Below, piece after piece: positions 37,935 through 46,415 of a stretch of 64,000 nt of DNA (within the stretch, counting starts at the first letter, position 1; each line of letters starts with the position of its first letter). Made by a program: the position numbers and the translations under genes. The notes below the pieces were generated by a model. The model was not told the origin of the DNA, searched no databases, and worked only from the letters and a program-made list of their open reading frames with translations. The stretch comes from Clostridiales bacterium (GTDB taxonomy: Bacteria > Bacillota > Clostridia > Christensenellales > Pumilibacteraceae): contig JAFLVD010000005.1 in NCBI GenBank assembly GCA_022508485.1, positions 26,583 to 90,582 on the forward strand, read 5' to 3'.

Positions 37935-39284
37935 ATGAAAGACAAGACTAAGGAAAAGACAAAGGAAAAGATTAAGGATAAAGGCAAGGATAAGTCCGCC
38001 CCCACCGCCGTCGACGAAACGCAGGAAGAGGCTTACGCCCCGTCGCCGGCGCTTGTCGAAACGCTCGAAAAACTACTCGCTTCTTCTCCGAACGGTATCG
38101 AATACAACGCGCTTTTGGACGCGCTCGTCGAGCTTTCCAGCGGCGCGGAGGATATGGACTACGCCATTAAGTTCTTCGACGACAGAAACGTCGCCATATT
38201 AAAAGACGGCGTTAGGGCGCCTATTCTCACTTCCAAGATGAACAACGCGCTTAGCAAGCTTATCGAGCTCGGTAAAAAACGCGGATTTCTTTCTAACGTC
38301 GAGATAGGCGAAAAGCTTACGCTGGAATGCGGCGCGGACGCGCATCAGCTCGAGGAAGCGACGAGGATTATTACCGAAAGCGGAATAGAAATCACCGACG
38401 GCCAGGTTAAACACTCCGAGCTTAAAAGTATAGACACCATGCTGTCCGAGATAAACACGGACGATCCCGTAAAGGTCTATCTTAAAGATATCGGAAGAGT
38501 GCCGCTTCTTTCCTCGGAAGAGGAAAAAGAGCTTGCGCTTCTTATGTCCGAAGGCGATCAGGAAGCAAAAGTCCGTCTGTCGGAAGCAAACCTCAGACTT
38601 GTCGTGGCTATCGCCAAACGCTACGTAAGCCGCGGCTTACTGCTTCTCGATCTCGTTCAGGAAGGTAACCTCGGACTGCTTAAAGCGGTCGAAAAGTTCG
38701 ATTACAGTAAAGGCTTCAGATTTTCGACCTATGCAACGTGGTGGATTAGGCAGGCGATAACGCGCGCCATAGCCGACCAGGCGCGCACGATAAGAATTCC
38801 CGTGCACATGGTGGAAACGATAAACAAGCTGTCGAGGACCAACCGTATCCTCGTTCAAGAGCTTGGAAGAGACCCTACGCCCGACGAGATTGCCGCCAAA
38901 ATGGGTCTGCCCGTCGAGCGTGTCGTCGAAATCCAGCGTATCAGCCAGGACCCCGTCTCTCTCGAAATGCCGGTCGGCGAAGAGGAGGACAGCCACCTCG
39001 GCGACTTCCTCGAGGACGAAAAGTCCAAAGCGCCGCAGGACCTTGCGGAAGCCGGAATGTTAAGAGAACAGCTTGCGCTTGTTTTAAACACGCTCACGCC
39101 GCGCGAGGAAATGGTTATTCGCCTTCGCTACGGGCTTGACGACGCGAGAACGCGCACTCTCGAGGACGTCGGCAAGGAATTCGGCGTTACGCGCGAGCGT
39201 ATTCGCCAGATAGAGGCTAAGGCTTTAAGAAAGCTTCGCCACCCCAATAGGTCGAAGCGGCTTAGGGACTTTGCCGACAAATGA
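37935..39284 (+). CDS. rpoD: RNA polymerase primary sigma factor SigA/RpoD
   Basis: The protein has 449 residues. The N-terminus is Lys-rich. Region 1.2 ([11 protein letters not shown]), region 2 ([43 protein letters not shown]), region 3 and region 4.2 ([20 protein letters not shown]) are intact. It directs RNA polymerase to -35/-10 promoters of the TTGACA-N17-TATAAT type, many of which I can see in this window. The ribosome-binding site is AAGGAG. Its stop overlaps the ATG of trmK. Confidence 0.97.
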   Translation: MKDKTKEKTKEKIKDKGKDKSAPTAVDETQEEAYAPSPALVETLEKLLASSPNGIEYNALLDALVELSSGAEDMDYAIKFFDDRNVAILKDGVRAPILTSKMNNALSKLIELGKKRGFLSNVEIGEKLTLECGADAHQLEEATRIITESGIEITDGQVKHSELKSIDTMLSEINTDDPVKVYLKDIGRVPLLSSEEEKELALLMSEGDQEAKVRLSEANLRLVVAIAKRYVSRGLLLLDLVQEGNLGLLKAVEKFDYSKGFRFSTYATWWIRQAITRAIADQARTIRIPVHMVETINKLSRTNRILVQELGRDPTPDEIAAKMGLPVERVVEIQRISQDPVSLEMPVGEEEDSHLGDFLEDEKSKAPQDLAEAGMLREQLALVLNTLTPREEMVIRLRYGLDDARTRTLEDVGKEFGVTRERIRQIEAKALRKLRHPNRSKRLRDFADK

Positions 39285-39910
39285 CAAGACTTGCCGCCAT
39301 CTGCGCGCTTATTGAAAAGGCGGACGTCATTGCCGACGTCGGCTGCGACCACGGCCGTGTGGCGGAATATATCGCAGGACACGCTCTTTCCCGAAAAACG
39401 ATTGCTTCCGACATAAGCGAAACCTGCCTCGATAAAGCAAGAGCGCGGCTTCGCGGCTATGAAAACGTCGAGTTTATTTGCTGCGACGGGATAGACTACG
39501 AGTGCGACGAGGCGGTTATCGCCGGTATGGGCGGACAAACCGTTATAGGCATTATCACGCGCGCAAAGGTTAAACCGCATTCGCTTGTTATATGCGCTCA
39601 CAGAAACACGTGCGAGGTGCGCGGTGCGCTAATACCGCTCGGCTACGGCATTAAAGCCGACGTTATGGTTGAGGAACGCGGTAAGTTTTACTCGGTTATC
39701 CGCGCCGAAAAGAAAAGCGGAATAACGAAGCTGACCGAGCTTCAGCGGCTTTTCGGCGTTAACTGCACCGAAAAATCCGAACCGCTGAAAAACTATTTAT
39801 TATCCCTACAAAGTACATACATGCTTGCGCCGGACAGAAACGAGCAAAAATTAAAGTACGTCCGCGAGGCGCTTGTTTTTCAGGGCGTACCGCCCGATAT
39901 AACCAATTAA
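39281..39910 (+). CDS. trmK: tRNA (adenine-22-N1)-methyltransferase TrmK
   Basis: The protein has 209 residues. It methylates N1 of A22 in tRNA with S-adenosylmethionine. The SAM-binding motif is [14 protein letters not shown]; the family block [12 protein letters not shown] is present. The gene overlaps rpoD by 4 bases (ATGA), an order shared by many Bacillota. In many relatives a Nif3-like gene comes next; here it is absent and the zinc-ribbon gene follows directly after 13 bases. Confidence 0.93.
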   Translation: MTRLAAICALIEKADVIADVGCDHGRVAEYIAGHALSRKTIASDISETCLDKARARLRGYENVEFICCDGIDYECDEAVIAGMGGQTVIGIITRAKVKPHSLVICAHRNTCEVRGALIPLGYGIKADVMVEERGKFYSVIRAEKKSGITKLTELQRLFGVNCTEKSEPLKNYLLSLQSTYMLAPDRNEQKLKYVREALVFQGVPPDITN

Positions 39911-39923
39911 AACGGAGTCGATT

Positions 39924-40652
39924 ATGGACGAAAAAGTAAAATTGAATCTCGAAAACCTAATGCGCTATCAGGCCGTCGATATCGAGCTTAAAAAGCTTAA
40001 TAAGCTTCTTAACAGCGACGACGCGCTTGTCGTCATGCATAAGAGCAAAAAGGCGTTTAGCGACGCTAAGGAAACCATTGCGCAAAGCGAGGATCAGTCG
40101 GGCGAGCTTGTAGCTCTTTACGAAGAGCTGTTAAAGTACGTTTCGGACAACGAGGCGCTTATTGCCGAGCTCGAGGGCGCGGCGCAGACGGACGACGAGC
40201 AGGAACTTTCCGAACGCGTAAAAAAGCTCGAAAGCTTAAAAGGCAAGTTCGGCACCGCCGACAAAAAGGCGCACGAGCTGGACGAAAAATCCAAAAAGGT
40301 TGTCCGCGCGCGCGTCGAGGCGATAAAGACGGGCAACGCCGCCAAGCAAAAGTACAACGATTCCAAAGCCAAGCACGGCGAGCTTGTCGCTTCCAAAGAG
40401 GGCGAGGTTAAAAAGCTTCAGGCCGAGCTTGAAGAAATGGAAAAAGTACTCGACAAAACCTTTTATGCGGAATATAAAAAATTATCGGACGACAATGTTT
40501 TTCCGCCGGTCGTTTTTGCGCGCGGCGATTCCAAAAGCGCAATCAGCTGCGGCGGCTGCGGAATAGCGCTGTCCCAGCAGGCAAACACCCATTTAAAGGA
40601 CGAGGGCTGGTGCCGCTGCGACAACTGTCGGCGCATTATCGTCAAAAAATAA
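39924..40652 (+). CDS. Coiled-coil protein with C4 zinc ribbon (CdsZ-like)
   Basis: The protein has 242 residues. About 190 residues of charged coiled coil lead to a C-terminal zinc ribbon with CGGCG and CRCDNC. Proteins of this family are widespread and usually sit after trmK or nif3 genes. I am not certain of the function. It is probably cytoplasmic. It starts 13 bases after trmK with CGGAG, and galU follows after 13 bases, so all five genes from dgt may share one transcript. Confidence 0.85.
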   Translation: MDEKVKLNLENLMRYQAVDIELKKLNKLLNSDDALVVMHKSKKAFSDAKETIAQSEDQSGELVALYEELLKYVSDNEALIAELEGAAQTDDEQELSERVKKLESLKGKFGTADKKAHELDEKSKKVVRARVEAIKTGNAAKQKYNDSKAKHGELVASKEGEVKKLQAELEEMEKVLDKTFYAEYKKLSDDNVFPPVVFARGDSKSAISCGGCGIALSQQANTHLKDEGWCRCDNCRRIIVKK

Positions 40653-40665
40653 TTTCGGTGCGACA

Positions 40666-41520
40666 ATGAAAATAAAAAAAGCTATTATTCCGTGCGGCGG
40701 AATGGGCACGAGGTTTTTGCCGATTACAAAGTCCGTGCCTAAGGAAATTCTGCCGGTTATCGATACGCCGGTGCTTTCGTACATCGTCGACGAGATAGTA
40801 AACAGCGGAATTAACGAGATACTTATTATCCTCGGTAAGGGCAAGGCCGCGATTAAGGATTATTTTACGCCCAATAAAAAGCTTGAGGCGGCGCTTAAAG
40901 CCAAGCCCGAAATGCTCGAGACAGTTCGGCGCATAAACCGCAACGCCGATATATCGTTTACTATTCAGGATAAGCCGCTCGGCAGCGGCGACGCCGTTAT
41001 GCGCGCACGCGATTTTACCGGCGACGAGCCTTTTATTATGGCTAACGGCGACGATCTTATCGTCTCGGATATTCCGGCAGCCAAACAGCTTTCGTACGCG
41101 TACGAGGCAAACGAAGCCGTTATTTTGGGCGTTCAGCAGGTAGAACTTTGTGAAACGAGTAAGTACGGCATTATAAAACCGACGCGCACAGATGGCAAAA
41201 CCGTGTGGTGCGACGATATAATCGAAAAACCTAAAACAAATCCGCCGTCGCGCTACGCCGCGCTCGGCAGGTACGTTTTTACCGCAGAGATTTACGACTA
41301 TATCAAAACTCTTAAACCGGCGAGCGGCGGCGAGATTCAGATTACCGACGCCATTTTGGGCATGATGAAAGACGGCAAGGTGTACGCTTACGAGTTTGAA
41401 GGGCGTAGGTACGATATGGGCGACAAGTTCGGCGCGATAACCGCGACAATCGACTTTGCGCTCAAAAGCGAAAATTACGGCGACAAGCTTCGCAAATATC
41501 TTAAATCGATACTCGGTTAG
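40666..41520 (+). CDS. galU: UTP-glucose-1-phosphate uridylyltransferase GalU
   Basis: The protein has 284 residues. It makes UDP-glucose from UTP and glucose-1-phosphate for cell-surface glycans. The nucleotide-binding motif GGMGTRFLPITKSVPKE is at residues 11-27, the sugar-phosphate site includes GSGDAVMRA, and EKPKTNPPS is conserved. The length is that of bacterial GalU (about 290). The degenerate amidohydrolase-like gene starts 3 bases after the stop. Confidence 0.95.
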   Translation: MKIKKAIIPCGGMGTRFLPITKSVPKEILPVIDTPVLSYIVDEIVNSGINEILIILGKGKAAIKDYFTPNKKLEAALKAKPEMLETVRRINRNADISFTIQDKPLGSGDAVMRARDFTGDEPFIMANGDDLIVSDIPAAKQLSYAYEANEAVILGVQQVELCETSKYGIIKPTRTDGKTVWCDDIIEKPKTNPPSRYAALGRYVFTAEIYDYIKTLKPASGGEIQITDAILGMMKDGKVYAYEFEGRRYDMGDKFGAITATIDFALKSENYGDKLRKYLKSILG

Positions 41521-41523
41521 ACC

Positions 41524-42141
41524 ATGAAGATAAACGCGTTTTGCACCTCCGACCCGATAAAGGCGCTCGGATCGTGCGATAAGGTTATATACTGCGGAAG
41601 ATCGCGTTTCGAAAACCCTGAAATTGTCGGCTGTGATTTATTTGTCGGCGATAATACCGGCGATATATACTTACCGTCTATTCTCGACGAAAGCTTCGAA
41701 GACGCGTGCGATTACCTTGTTACGAACAATAAAAAAATGTTCGTACGCGCCGCGTACGACCTAAACGAAGCCGGACTTATCGAATCGAGATATAAGCTTT
41801 CTCCGATTATGCTTCTTCACAAAATGGGCGTATTAAAGCAATGCACCGTGGTGGGCGGAGTGTGTCTCGATAACGACGATCTCGACCTTATGGCGCAGGA
41901 AGGCGTTCCGCTTGTCGTTACGCCTACTTCGTCCGCAGGCTACGGCTACGGCTTTGCGCCCGTTTGCGCGGCAAGAAAGCGCGGAATAAGGGTAGGACTC
42001 GGTACCTTCGACGGAAAGTATAACAAAAGCTTGAGTTTGGACTATGAAGCCGAGTTTTTGCTTATGACATGCAACGCCGAAATGCGCACCGAAAACTCGC
42101 TCTCTCAAATCGACTTACAATCTATACTCGAATTTAAGTAA
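41524..42141 (+). CDS. Truncated amidohydrolase-like protein without metal ligands
   Basis: The protein has 205 residues. The second half matches the late barrel of metallo-dependent amidohydrolases (MtaD/TrzN type): CTVVGGVCLDNDDLDLMAQ corresponds to the usual HCVHL-type strand, TPTSSAGYGYGFAPV to the PTSN block, and VGLGTFDG to the usual LGTDG. The metal-binding His and Asp of these blocks are replaced, and the N-terminal barrel with its HxH motif is missing. It is probably not a hydrolase and may bind a ligand or be a relic. It follows galU after 3 bases, so it is cotranscribed. A terminator lies just after it. Confidence 0.6.
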   Translation: MKINAFCTSDPIKALGSCDKVIYCGRSRFENPEIVGCDLFVGDNTGDIYLPSILDESFEDACDYLVTNNKKMFVRAAYDLNEAGLIESRYKLSPIMLLHKMGVLKQCTVVGGVCLDNDDLDLMAQEGVPLVVTPTSSAGYGYGFAPVCAARKRGIRVGLGTFDGKYNKSLSLDYEAEFLLMTCNAEMRTENSLSQIDLQSILEFK

Positions 42142-42147
42142 GAAAAC

Positions 42148-42177
42148 AAAAAGACGCGCATATTGCGCGTCTTTTAT
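42148..42177. terminator. Bidirectional terminator
   Basis: AAAAGACGCGCA and TGCGCGTCTTTT form a strong stem between the galU unit and the tRNA-Leu gene, with an A-run on one side and a T-run on the other. Confidence 0.85.
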
Positions 42178-42179
42178 TT

Positions 42180-42262
42180 TGGTGCGAAGGACGGGACTTG
42201 AACCCGTACGGTTGCCCACACGCCCCTCAAACGTGCGCGTCTGCCAATTCCGCCACCCTCGC
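42180..42262 (-). tRNA. tRNA-Leu (anticodon GAG)
   Basis: Read on the minus strand, the acceptor stem GCGAGGG pairs with CCTTCGC, followed by ACCA with the CCA encoded. The anticodon loop is TTGAGGG, giving GAG, with a stem CACGT/GCGTG. A long variable arm and the T-arm GGTTCAAGTCC are present. The 83-nt length and the extra arm fit class II tRNA-Leu. Confidence 0.93.
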
Positions 42263-42274
42263 ACAGCCTTAAAC

Positions 42275-42303
42275 ATTTTACAAGATTATGAAGTATTTGT
42301 CAA
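42275..42303 (-). promoter_or_regulatory. Promoter of tRNA-Leu
   Basis: On the minus strand TTGACA (42298-42303), a 17-nt spacer and TAAAAT (42275-42280) stand about 13 bases before the tRNA 5' end. Confidence 0.75.
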
Positions 42304-42396
42304 CTTAATTGCACCATATTTTATTTAATTTACATATTTTATTTTTGCGTCGGCTGTATTAGTGAAATTCTCATCATTTACTGCGCCGTTATGCAC

Positions 42397-42425
42397 TTGA
42401 CGAAAGGGGCGTTTGGATATATAAT
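42397..42425 (+). promoter_or_regulatory. Promoter of the thioesterase gene
   Basis: TTGACG (42397-42402), a 17-nt spacer and a perfect TATAAT (42420-42425) lie 31 bases before the ATG. Confidence 0.75.
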
Positions 42426-42456
42426 ATAAACATAAAATTATTCGAGAGGATTTTTT

Positions 42457-42873
42457 ATGAGCGAGTATATCCGTCCGGTGTACTATCACGAAACAGATAA
42501 AATGGGAATTACGCACCATTCCAATTACGTTAAATGGCTGGAAGAAGCGAGAATAGATTTGCTCGGTAAAGCCGGCGCATCTTATGCCGAGCTTGAAAAA
42601 AGAGGGCTTTCGTCGCCCGTGGTAGAGCTTAGCGTAAGGTACAAAGCGCCGACGTCGTTCGGAGACACCGTAAAGGTGGAAGTAAAGGTCAAGGAATACA
42701 ACGGAATTAAACTTGCTTTCGACTACACCGTAACTAACCTTACGGACGGGAAAGTGGCGACGGTGGCTTCCTCGTCGCACTGCTTTTTAAGCGGCGGAAA
42801 AATAGTCAATCTTGCGCGGACTTTCCCGGACGTGGATAAGCTCATGCGCGACTACATAGAAAATAATAAATAG
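42457..42873 (+). CDS. YbgC/4HBT-type acyl-CoA thioesterase
   Basis: The protein has 138 residues and a hot-dog fold. The N-terminal motif YYHETDKMGITHHSNYVKWL contains the conserved Asp (D13) of the 4-hydroxybenzoyl-CoA thioesterase family, and EEARIDLL follows. It should hydrolyse small acyl-CoA thioesters. GAGAGGA precedes the ATG and a strong promoter lies just upstream. It is probably monocistronic or reads into the esterase gene after 69 bases. Confidence 0.92.
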   Translation: MSEYIRPVYYHETDKMGITHHSNYVKWLEEARIDLLGKAGASYAELEKRGLSSPVVELSVRYKAPTSFGDTVKVEVKVKEYNGIKLAFDYTVTNLTDGKVATVASSSHCFLSGGKIVNLARTFPDVDKLMRDYIENNK

Positions 42874-42942
42874 GTTTTTATGGCGCGTCCGAGTCGGCGC
42901 GCCTATATTTTTCGACAAAGCCGTGCATAATAACATACATAC

Positions 42943-43890
42943 ATGCCAAATCACGGTATACTCGATTTATCAAACGGAATAGTAAAGAAGGTTGCGGTCG
43001 CGGCGACAAAGACCGTTTTCGACGCTATCGACACGTTGAGCGACGGCGTGTTAAACGCCTGCCCGTACTGCCGCGCCGCCGACGGAATATGTATCGACCG
43101 CGATATCGTTTACGAGCTAAACAGTCCGCTCGTATGCGTTTTCGACAGATATTTTGCGCCCGAAAACAGCGGCGTTCCTGCGGTTATAATCATTCACGGC
43201 GGCGGCTTTTCCTCCGGCGATAAAAAGCACAGGCGCGCCTTAGCGCATTTTTTGGCGAGCGAGGGGTACGGCGCGTTTTGCGTTAACTTCTCTCTTATGG
43301 GTGAGTGCGAATTTCCGCAGCCGCTTAAAGAGCTTGTAAAGGCGGTTAATCATATAGGCGACAACGCCGAGCTATACGGTATCGATCCGAATAAAATTTA
43401 CGTTACCGGCGACAGCTCTGGCGCGTACTATGCCGCAATGCTCGGTGCGTTTATGTGCGGAAAAGGATTAGCCGACGTAGTTGGCGAAAAGCTTAGGTAC
43501 GGTATTTCGGGACTTATACTTAACTGCGGAATATACGACCTCGACACGGCGCTCAAAAACAAAGTCGGGTTTATAACCGGTGGAATTATGAACGGGTTTT
43601 TTAAAGACGAGTACAGCGGAAGATGTATGCCGACCGATTTTATCGACGGCGGTTTTCCGCCTACGTTTTTGGTGTATTCCGAGCGAGATGTTTTTTGCAG
43701 AGGACAGGGCGAGGCGCTGATAAAAAAGCTTAATTGCTGTGGCGTTTACAACGAGTGCTATAAAGCCAGGCACGCGTATTCCAACCACTGCTTTTGTCTG
43801 TTTTGGCGTGGAGAGGACGCTCACGCCGCCAACGAGCTTATGCGCTCGTTTGTAAAAAGACTGTCGGGCGGAAAAATTAACGTTCGATAA
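42943..43890 (+). CDS. Alpha/beta hydrolase fold esterase (HSL type)
   Basis: The protein has 315 residues. IHGGGFSSGDK is the oxyanion HGGG motif, GDSSGAYYA holds the nucleophile, and an Asp in YSERDVFC and a His in ARHAYSNH complete the triad. There is no signal peptide. The family hydrolyses small esters. The ribosome-binding site is poor. The upstream thioesterase may be cotranscribed, but no overlap is present. Confidence 0.85.
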   Translation: MPNHGILDLSNGIVKKVAVAATKTVFDAIDTLSDGVLNACPYCRAADGICIDRDIVYELNSPLVCVFDRYFAPENSGVPAVIIIHGGGFSSGDKKHRRALAHFLASEGYGAFCVNFSLMGECEFPQPLKELVKAVNHIGDNAELYGIDPNKIYVTGDSSGAYYAAMLGAFMCGKGLADVVGEKLRYGISGLILNCGIYDLDTALKNKVGFITGGIMNGFFKDEYSGRCMPTDFIDGGFPPTFLVYSERDVFCRGQGEALIKKLNCCGVYNECYKARHAYSNHCFCLFWRGEDAHAANELMRSFVKRLSGGKINVR

Positions 43891-43985
43891 GTCGAGCGCG
43901 ATGTTTATTTTTTATTCTTTAAGGCGTTTTTAGGCGTCTGTTACGTTTAATCGAGTAAAAAAAGAGGCGAATTTATTATTTACTA

Positions 43986-44014
43986 TTGACTATAAGCCTT
44001 TTTAAGTTTATACT
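43986..44014 (+). promoter_or_regulatory. Promoter whose predicted start coincides with a GTG codon
   Basis: TTGACT (43986-43991), a 17-nt spacer and TATACT (44009-44014) place the transcript start at about 44021, which is the first base of the GTG start of the Wzy-like gene. Confidence 0.6.
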
Positions 44015-44020
44015 ATATCC

Positions 44021-45490
44021 GTGGGCGAGAAGTTGAACAGAATAATAACGAGCAAGTTCGGAGACAAGCTGAGAGCATTCTATACCTCGGTATGGCATGT
44101 TCTTGTTTTCGGGCTTATATGCGTTTTCTGCCACGTCTTTGAAATGACGATTCTTGCGTGCGTGCTGTTTACGATTTTACTCGTGCCGGCATTTATTTTT
44201 TGTAAAAATCTATTGATACTTGTTCCGTTCATGACGATGTGTTCGTTTGCGCTCACCGAAAACACCAACCCGGAAACCGGCTACTACAATACGCCCGTCC
44301 GCATAGCGACGCTCATTATGCTTCTCGTTATCCTGCTTGCGGCGCTTTTGTTTAATCTTATTTATTACAAAAATATTAAGCTGCTTTTTAAAAAGGCGTA
44401 CCTCACGGCGTCGCTTTGCCTTGCGACGTCCGCGCTTATGCTGGGCGGAATTACGGAACACACCTTTACGCTTATGGGCGTCGCCACGGCGATTGCGATA
44501 GGCGCCACGATGTTTTTACCGTACTCTGTGGTCGTTAACTGCGTCGACTACGAAAAGGAAAAGACGATTAAGCTTTTTGCCTGGACCCTTGTCGTCGTAT
44601 CGGTTATAATCGGCTGCGCCGTGTTAAAGTCGTACTATATTCACAATTTCGACACGACGAGCGTTCACCCTAAGGAATATCTTAAATTCGGCTTTGCCAT
44701 TTCAAATTCCGCCGCGGCGTACGTTGTCATTGCGTTGCCGCTCACTTTTTATCTCGTTTACAAGTATAAGTACGGATTTTTGCTGATGGCGGTCGTCGCG
44801 CTCGAGATTTTTATAATCGTAATGAATTATTCGCGTTCGTCGCTTGTCGTCGCGCTTCCCGGCTCGGTAATAGTAACGATCGCGCTGATGTTTAAGAAAA
44901 AGCGCGGAAGATTGGGCTATCTTATTACCTGCGGAATTTTGATTGCGGCAGCCGTCGCCATAGTCGTGTCGATGAAGGACAAAGCCTACGACGCTCTTTT
45001 CGAATCGTTTAACGGCAGCTCGTTCGACAGCGGCAGGTTTAAGATTTGGTGGCTCGGCTTCGAGCGTTGGCAGGACAGCCCCGTGTTTGGCGTCGGACTT
45101 TGGTTTTTGCCGTCGACCGGACACGATTACACCTCCTTTCACTGTACGCCGCTTACATATTTGTACTGCGCCGGAATAGTGGGGCTTGCCGCGTATATAT
45201 ACCACCGCTACAAGACGGTGCGCCTCGTTTTTTCGGTAAAGCTCACAAGCGAACGCGTTTTTCTCGCGCTTTCGATTTTCGCAATGCTTTTAAACGCGCT
45301 TCTCGACGTCGCAATGACCTCGGCGCCGCATTTGATTTTTTACGCGATTATGCTCGGCTATATCGAGCTTGACGCCAAAAAGACTCGCGCCGACGCGATT
45401 GCCGCCGCGGAAGAATCGGCAGCCGCGCCGGAAATAACCGAGAGCGAGCAACTGCCGCAAACGGAAGTAAACGTAAGCGCTTCCGAATAA
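44021..45490 (+). CDS. O-antigen ligase/Wzy-like membrane protein
   Basis: The protein has 489 residues with about 11 hydrophobic helices and a long loop near residues 325-375 (SFDSGRFKIWWLGFERWQDS, GVGLWFLP), as in the O-antigen ligase/polymerase family. An Arg in NYSRSSLV is the typical conserved residue. It is likely to join or polymerise surface glycan units at the outer face of the membrane. The start is uncertain: GTG at 44021 with no leader, or TTG at 44033. A Ser/Glu-rich cytoplasmic tail ends the protein. The Mrp gene follows after 19 bases. Confidence 0.82.
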   Translation: MGEKLNRIITSKFGDKLRAFYTSVWHVLVFGLICVFCHVFEMTILACVLFTILLVPAFIFCKNLLILVPFMTMCSFALTENTNPETGYYNTPVRIATLIMLLVILLAALLFNLIYYKNIKLLFKKAYLTASLCLATSALMLGGITEHTFTLMGVATAIAIGATMFLPYSVVVNCVDYEKEKTIKLFAWTLVVVSVIIGCAVLKSYYIHNFDTTSVHPKEYLKFGFAISNSAAAYVVIALPLTFYLVYKYKYGFLLMAVVALEIFIIVMNYSRSSLVVALPGSVIVTIALMFKKKRGRLGYLITCGILIAAAVAIVVSMKDKAYDALFESFNGSSFDSGRFKIWWLGFERWQDSPVFGVGLWFLPSTGHDYTSFHCTPLTYLYCAGIVGLAAYIYHRYKTVRLVFSVKLTSERVFLALSIFAMLLNALLDVAMTSAPHLIFYAIMLGYIELDAKKTRADAIAAAEESAAAPEITESEQLPQTEVNVSASE

Positions 45491-45509
45491 TTTTTATTGG
45501 TGAATAATT

Positions 45510-46340
45510 ATGGCTAATTGTAACGGAAGCTGTGAAGGCTGCAAGGAAAAGTGCGACGCACCGCGCACCGAAAAAACGCACGCACTTTCGCGCATTAAGC
45601 GCGTTATCGCCGTCATGAGCGGAAAGGGCGGCGTCGGTAAATCCGCCGTTACCGCGCTTCTTGCCGTCGCTATGAAAAACAAGGGTTATTCCGTCGCCGT
45701 TCTCGACGCGGATATAACCGGTCCGTCCGTACCCAAAATGTTCGGCGTAAAAAGCGGAGTGGGCGGCGACGGCACCGGCATATACCCCAACAAGTCGGAG
45801 GGCGGCGTAAAGGTTATGTCCAGTAACCTTCTTCTCGAAAACGAAACCGACCCCGTCGTGTGGCGCGGCCCGGTTATCGCCGGCATGGTTAAGCAGTTTT
45901 GGACGGACGTTGTCTGGGGCGACGTCGATTATATGTTTGTCGACTGTCCGCCGGGTACCGGCGACGTTCCGCTTACGATATTTCAGTCTTACAAGGTGGA
46001 CGGGATAATTATTGTCGCTACGCCCCAAGAGCTTGTTTCAATGATAGTGGAAAAGGCGGTTAACATGGCGCGGCTTATGAAAATCCCCGTGCTTGGGCTT
46101 GTTGAAAATATGAGCTATGCTTTGTGTCCGCACTGCGGAGAAAAGATTTCGCTTTTCGGCGAGGGTAAGGTGGAAGGCGTTGCGCTTAAATACTCGCTGC
46201 CTATTCTTGCAAGCCTTCCTATCGACGGCAATATCGCCGCCGCCTGCGATAACGGAAAGGTCGAAGGCTTAAAGGTCGACTACCTCGATTCTGCCGCCGA
46301 TATTCTCGAGGCAGGACTTCCCGTCGACGCCGTCGAATAG
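45510..46340 (+). CDS. mrp: Mrp/NBP35-type ATPase, Fe-S cluster carrier
   Basis: The protein has 276 residues. An N-terminal Cys motif (CNGSCEGCKEKC) is followed by the deviant Walker A MSGKGGVGKSAVTALLA and the family block PPGTGDVPL. A CPHC pair for cluster bridging lies near residue 208. Such proteins carry and transfer 4Fe-4S clusters. The ribosome-binding site TTGGTGAA is weak. It follows the Wzy-like gene after 19 bases and may be cotranscribed. Confidence 0.93.
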   Translation: MANCNGSCEGCKEKCDAPRTEKTHALSRIKRVIAVMSGKGGVGKSAVTALLAVAMKNKGYSVAVLDADITGPSVPKMFGVKSGVGGDGTGIYPNKSEGGVKVMSSNLLLENETDPVVWRGPVIAGMVKQFWTDVVWGDVDYMFVDCPPGTGDVPLTIFQSYKVDGIIIVATPQELVSMIVEKAVNMARLMKIPVLGLVENMSYALCPHCGEKISLFGEGKVEGVALKYSLPILASLPIDGNIAAACDNGKVEGLKVDYLDSAADILEAGLPVDAVE

Positions 46341-46415
46341 ATTTGCGCGTTATAAGATTATTCATTTTTCGGTTAAAAATTCAGACTTTCAATCGGATAA
46401 ACAAAGGTAAACGTT

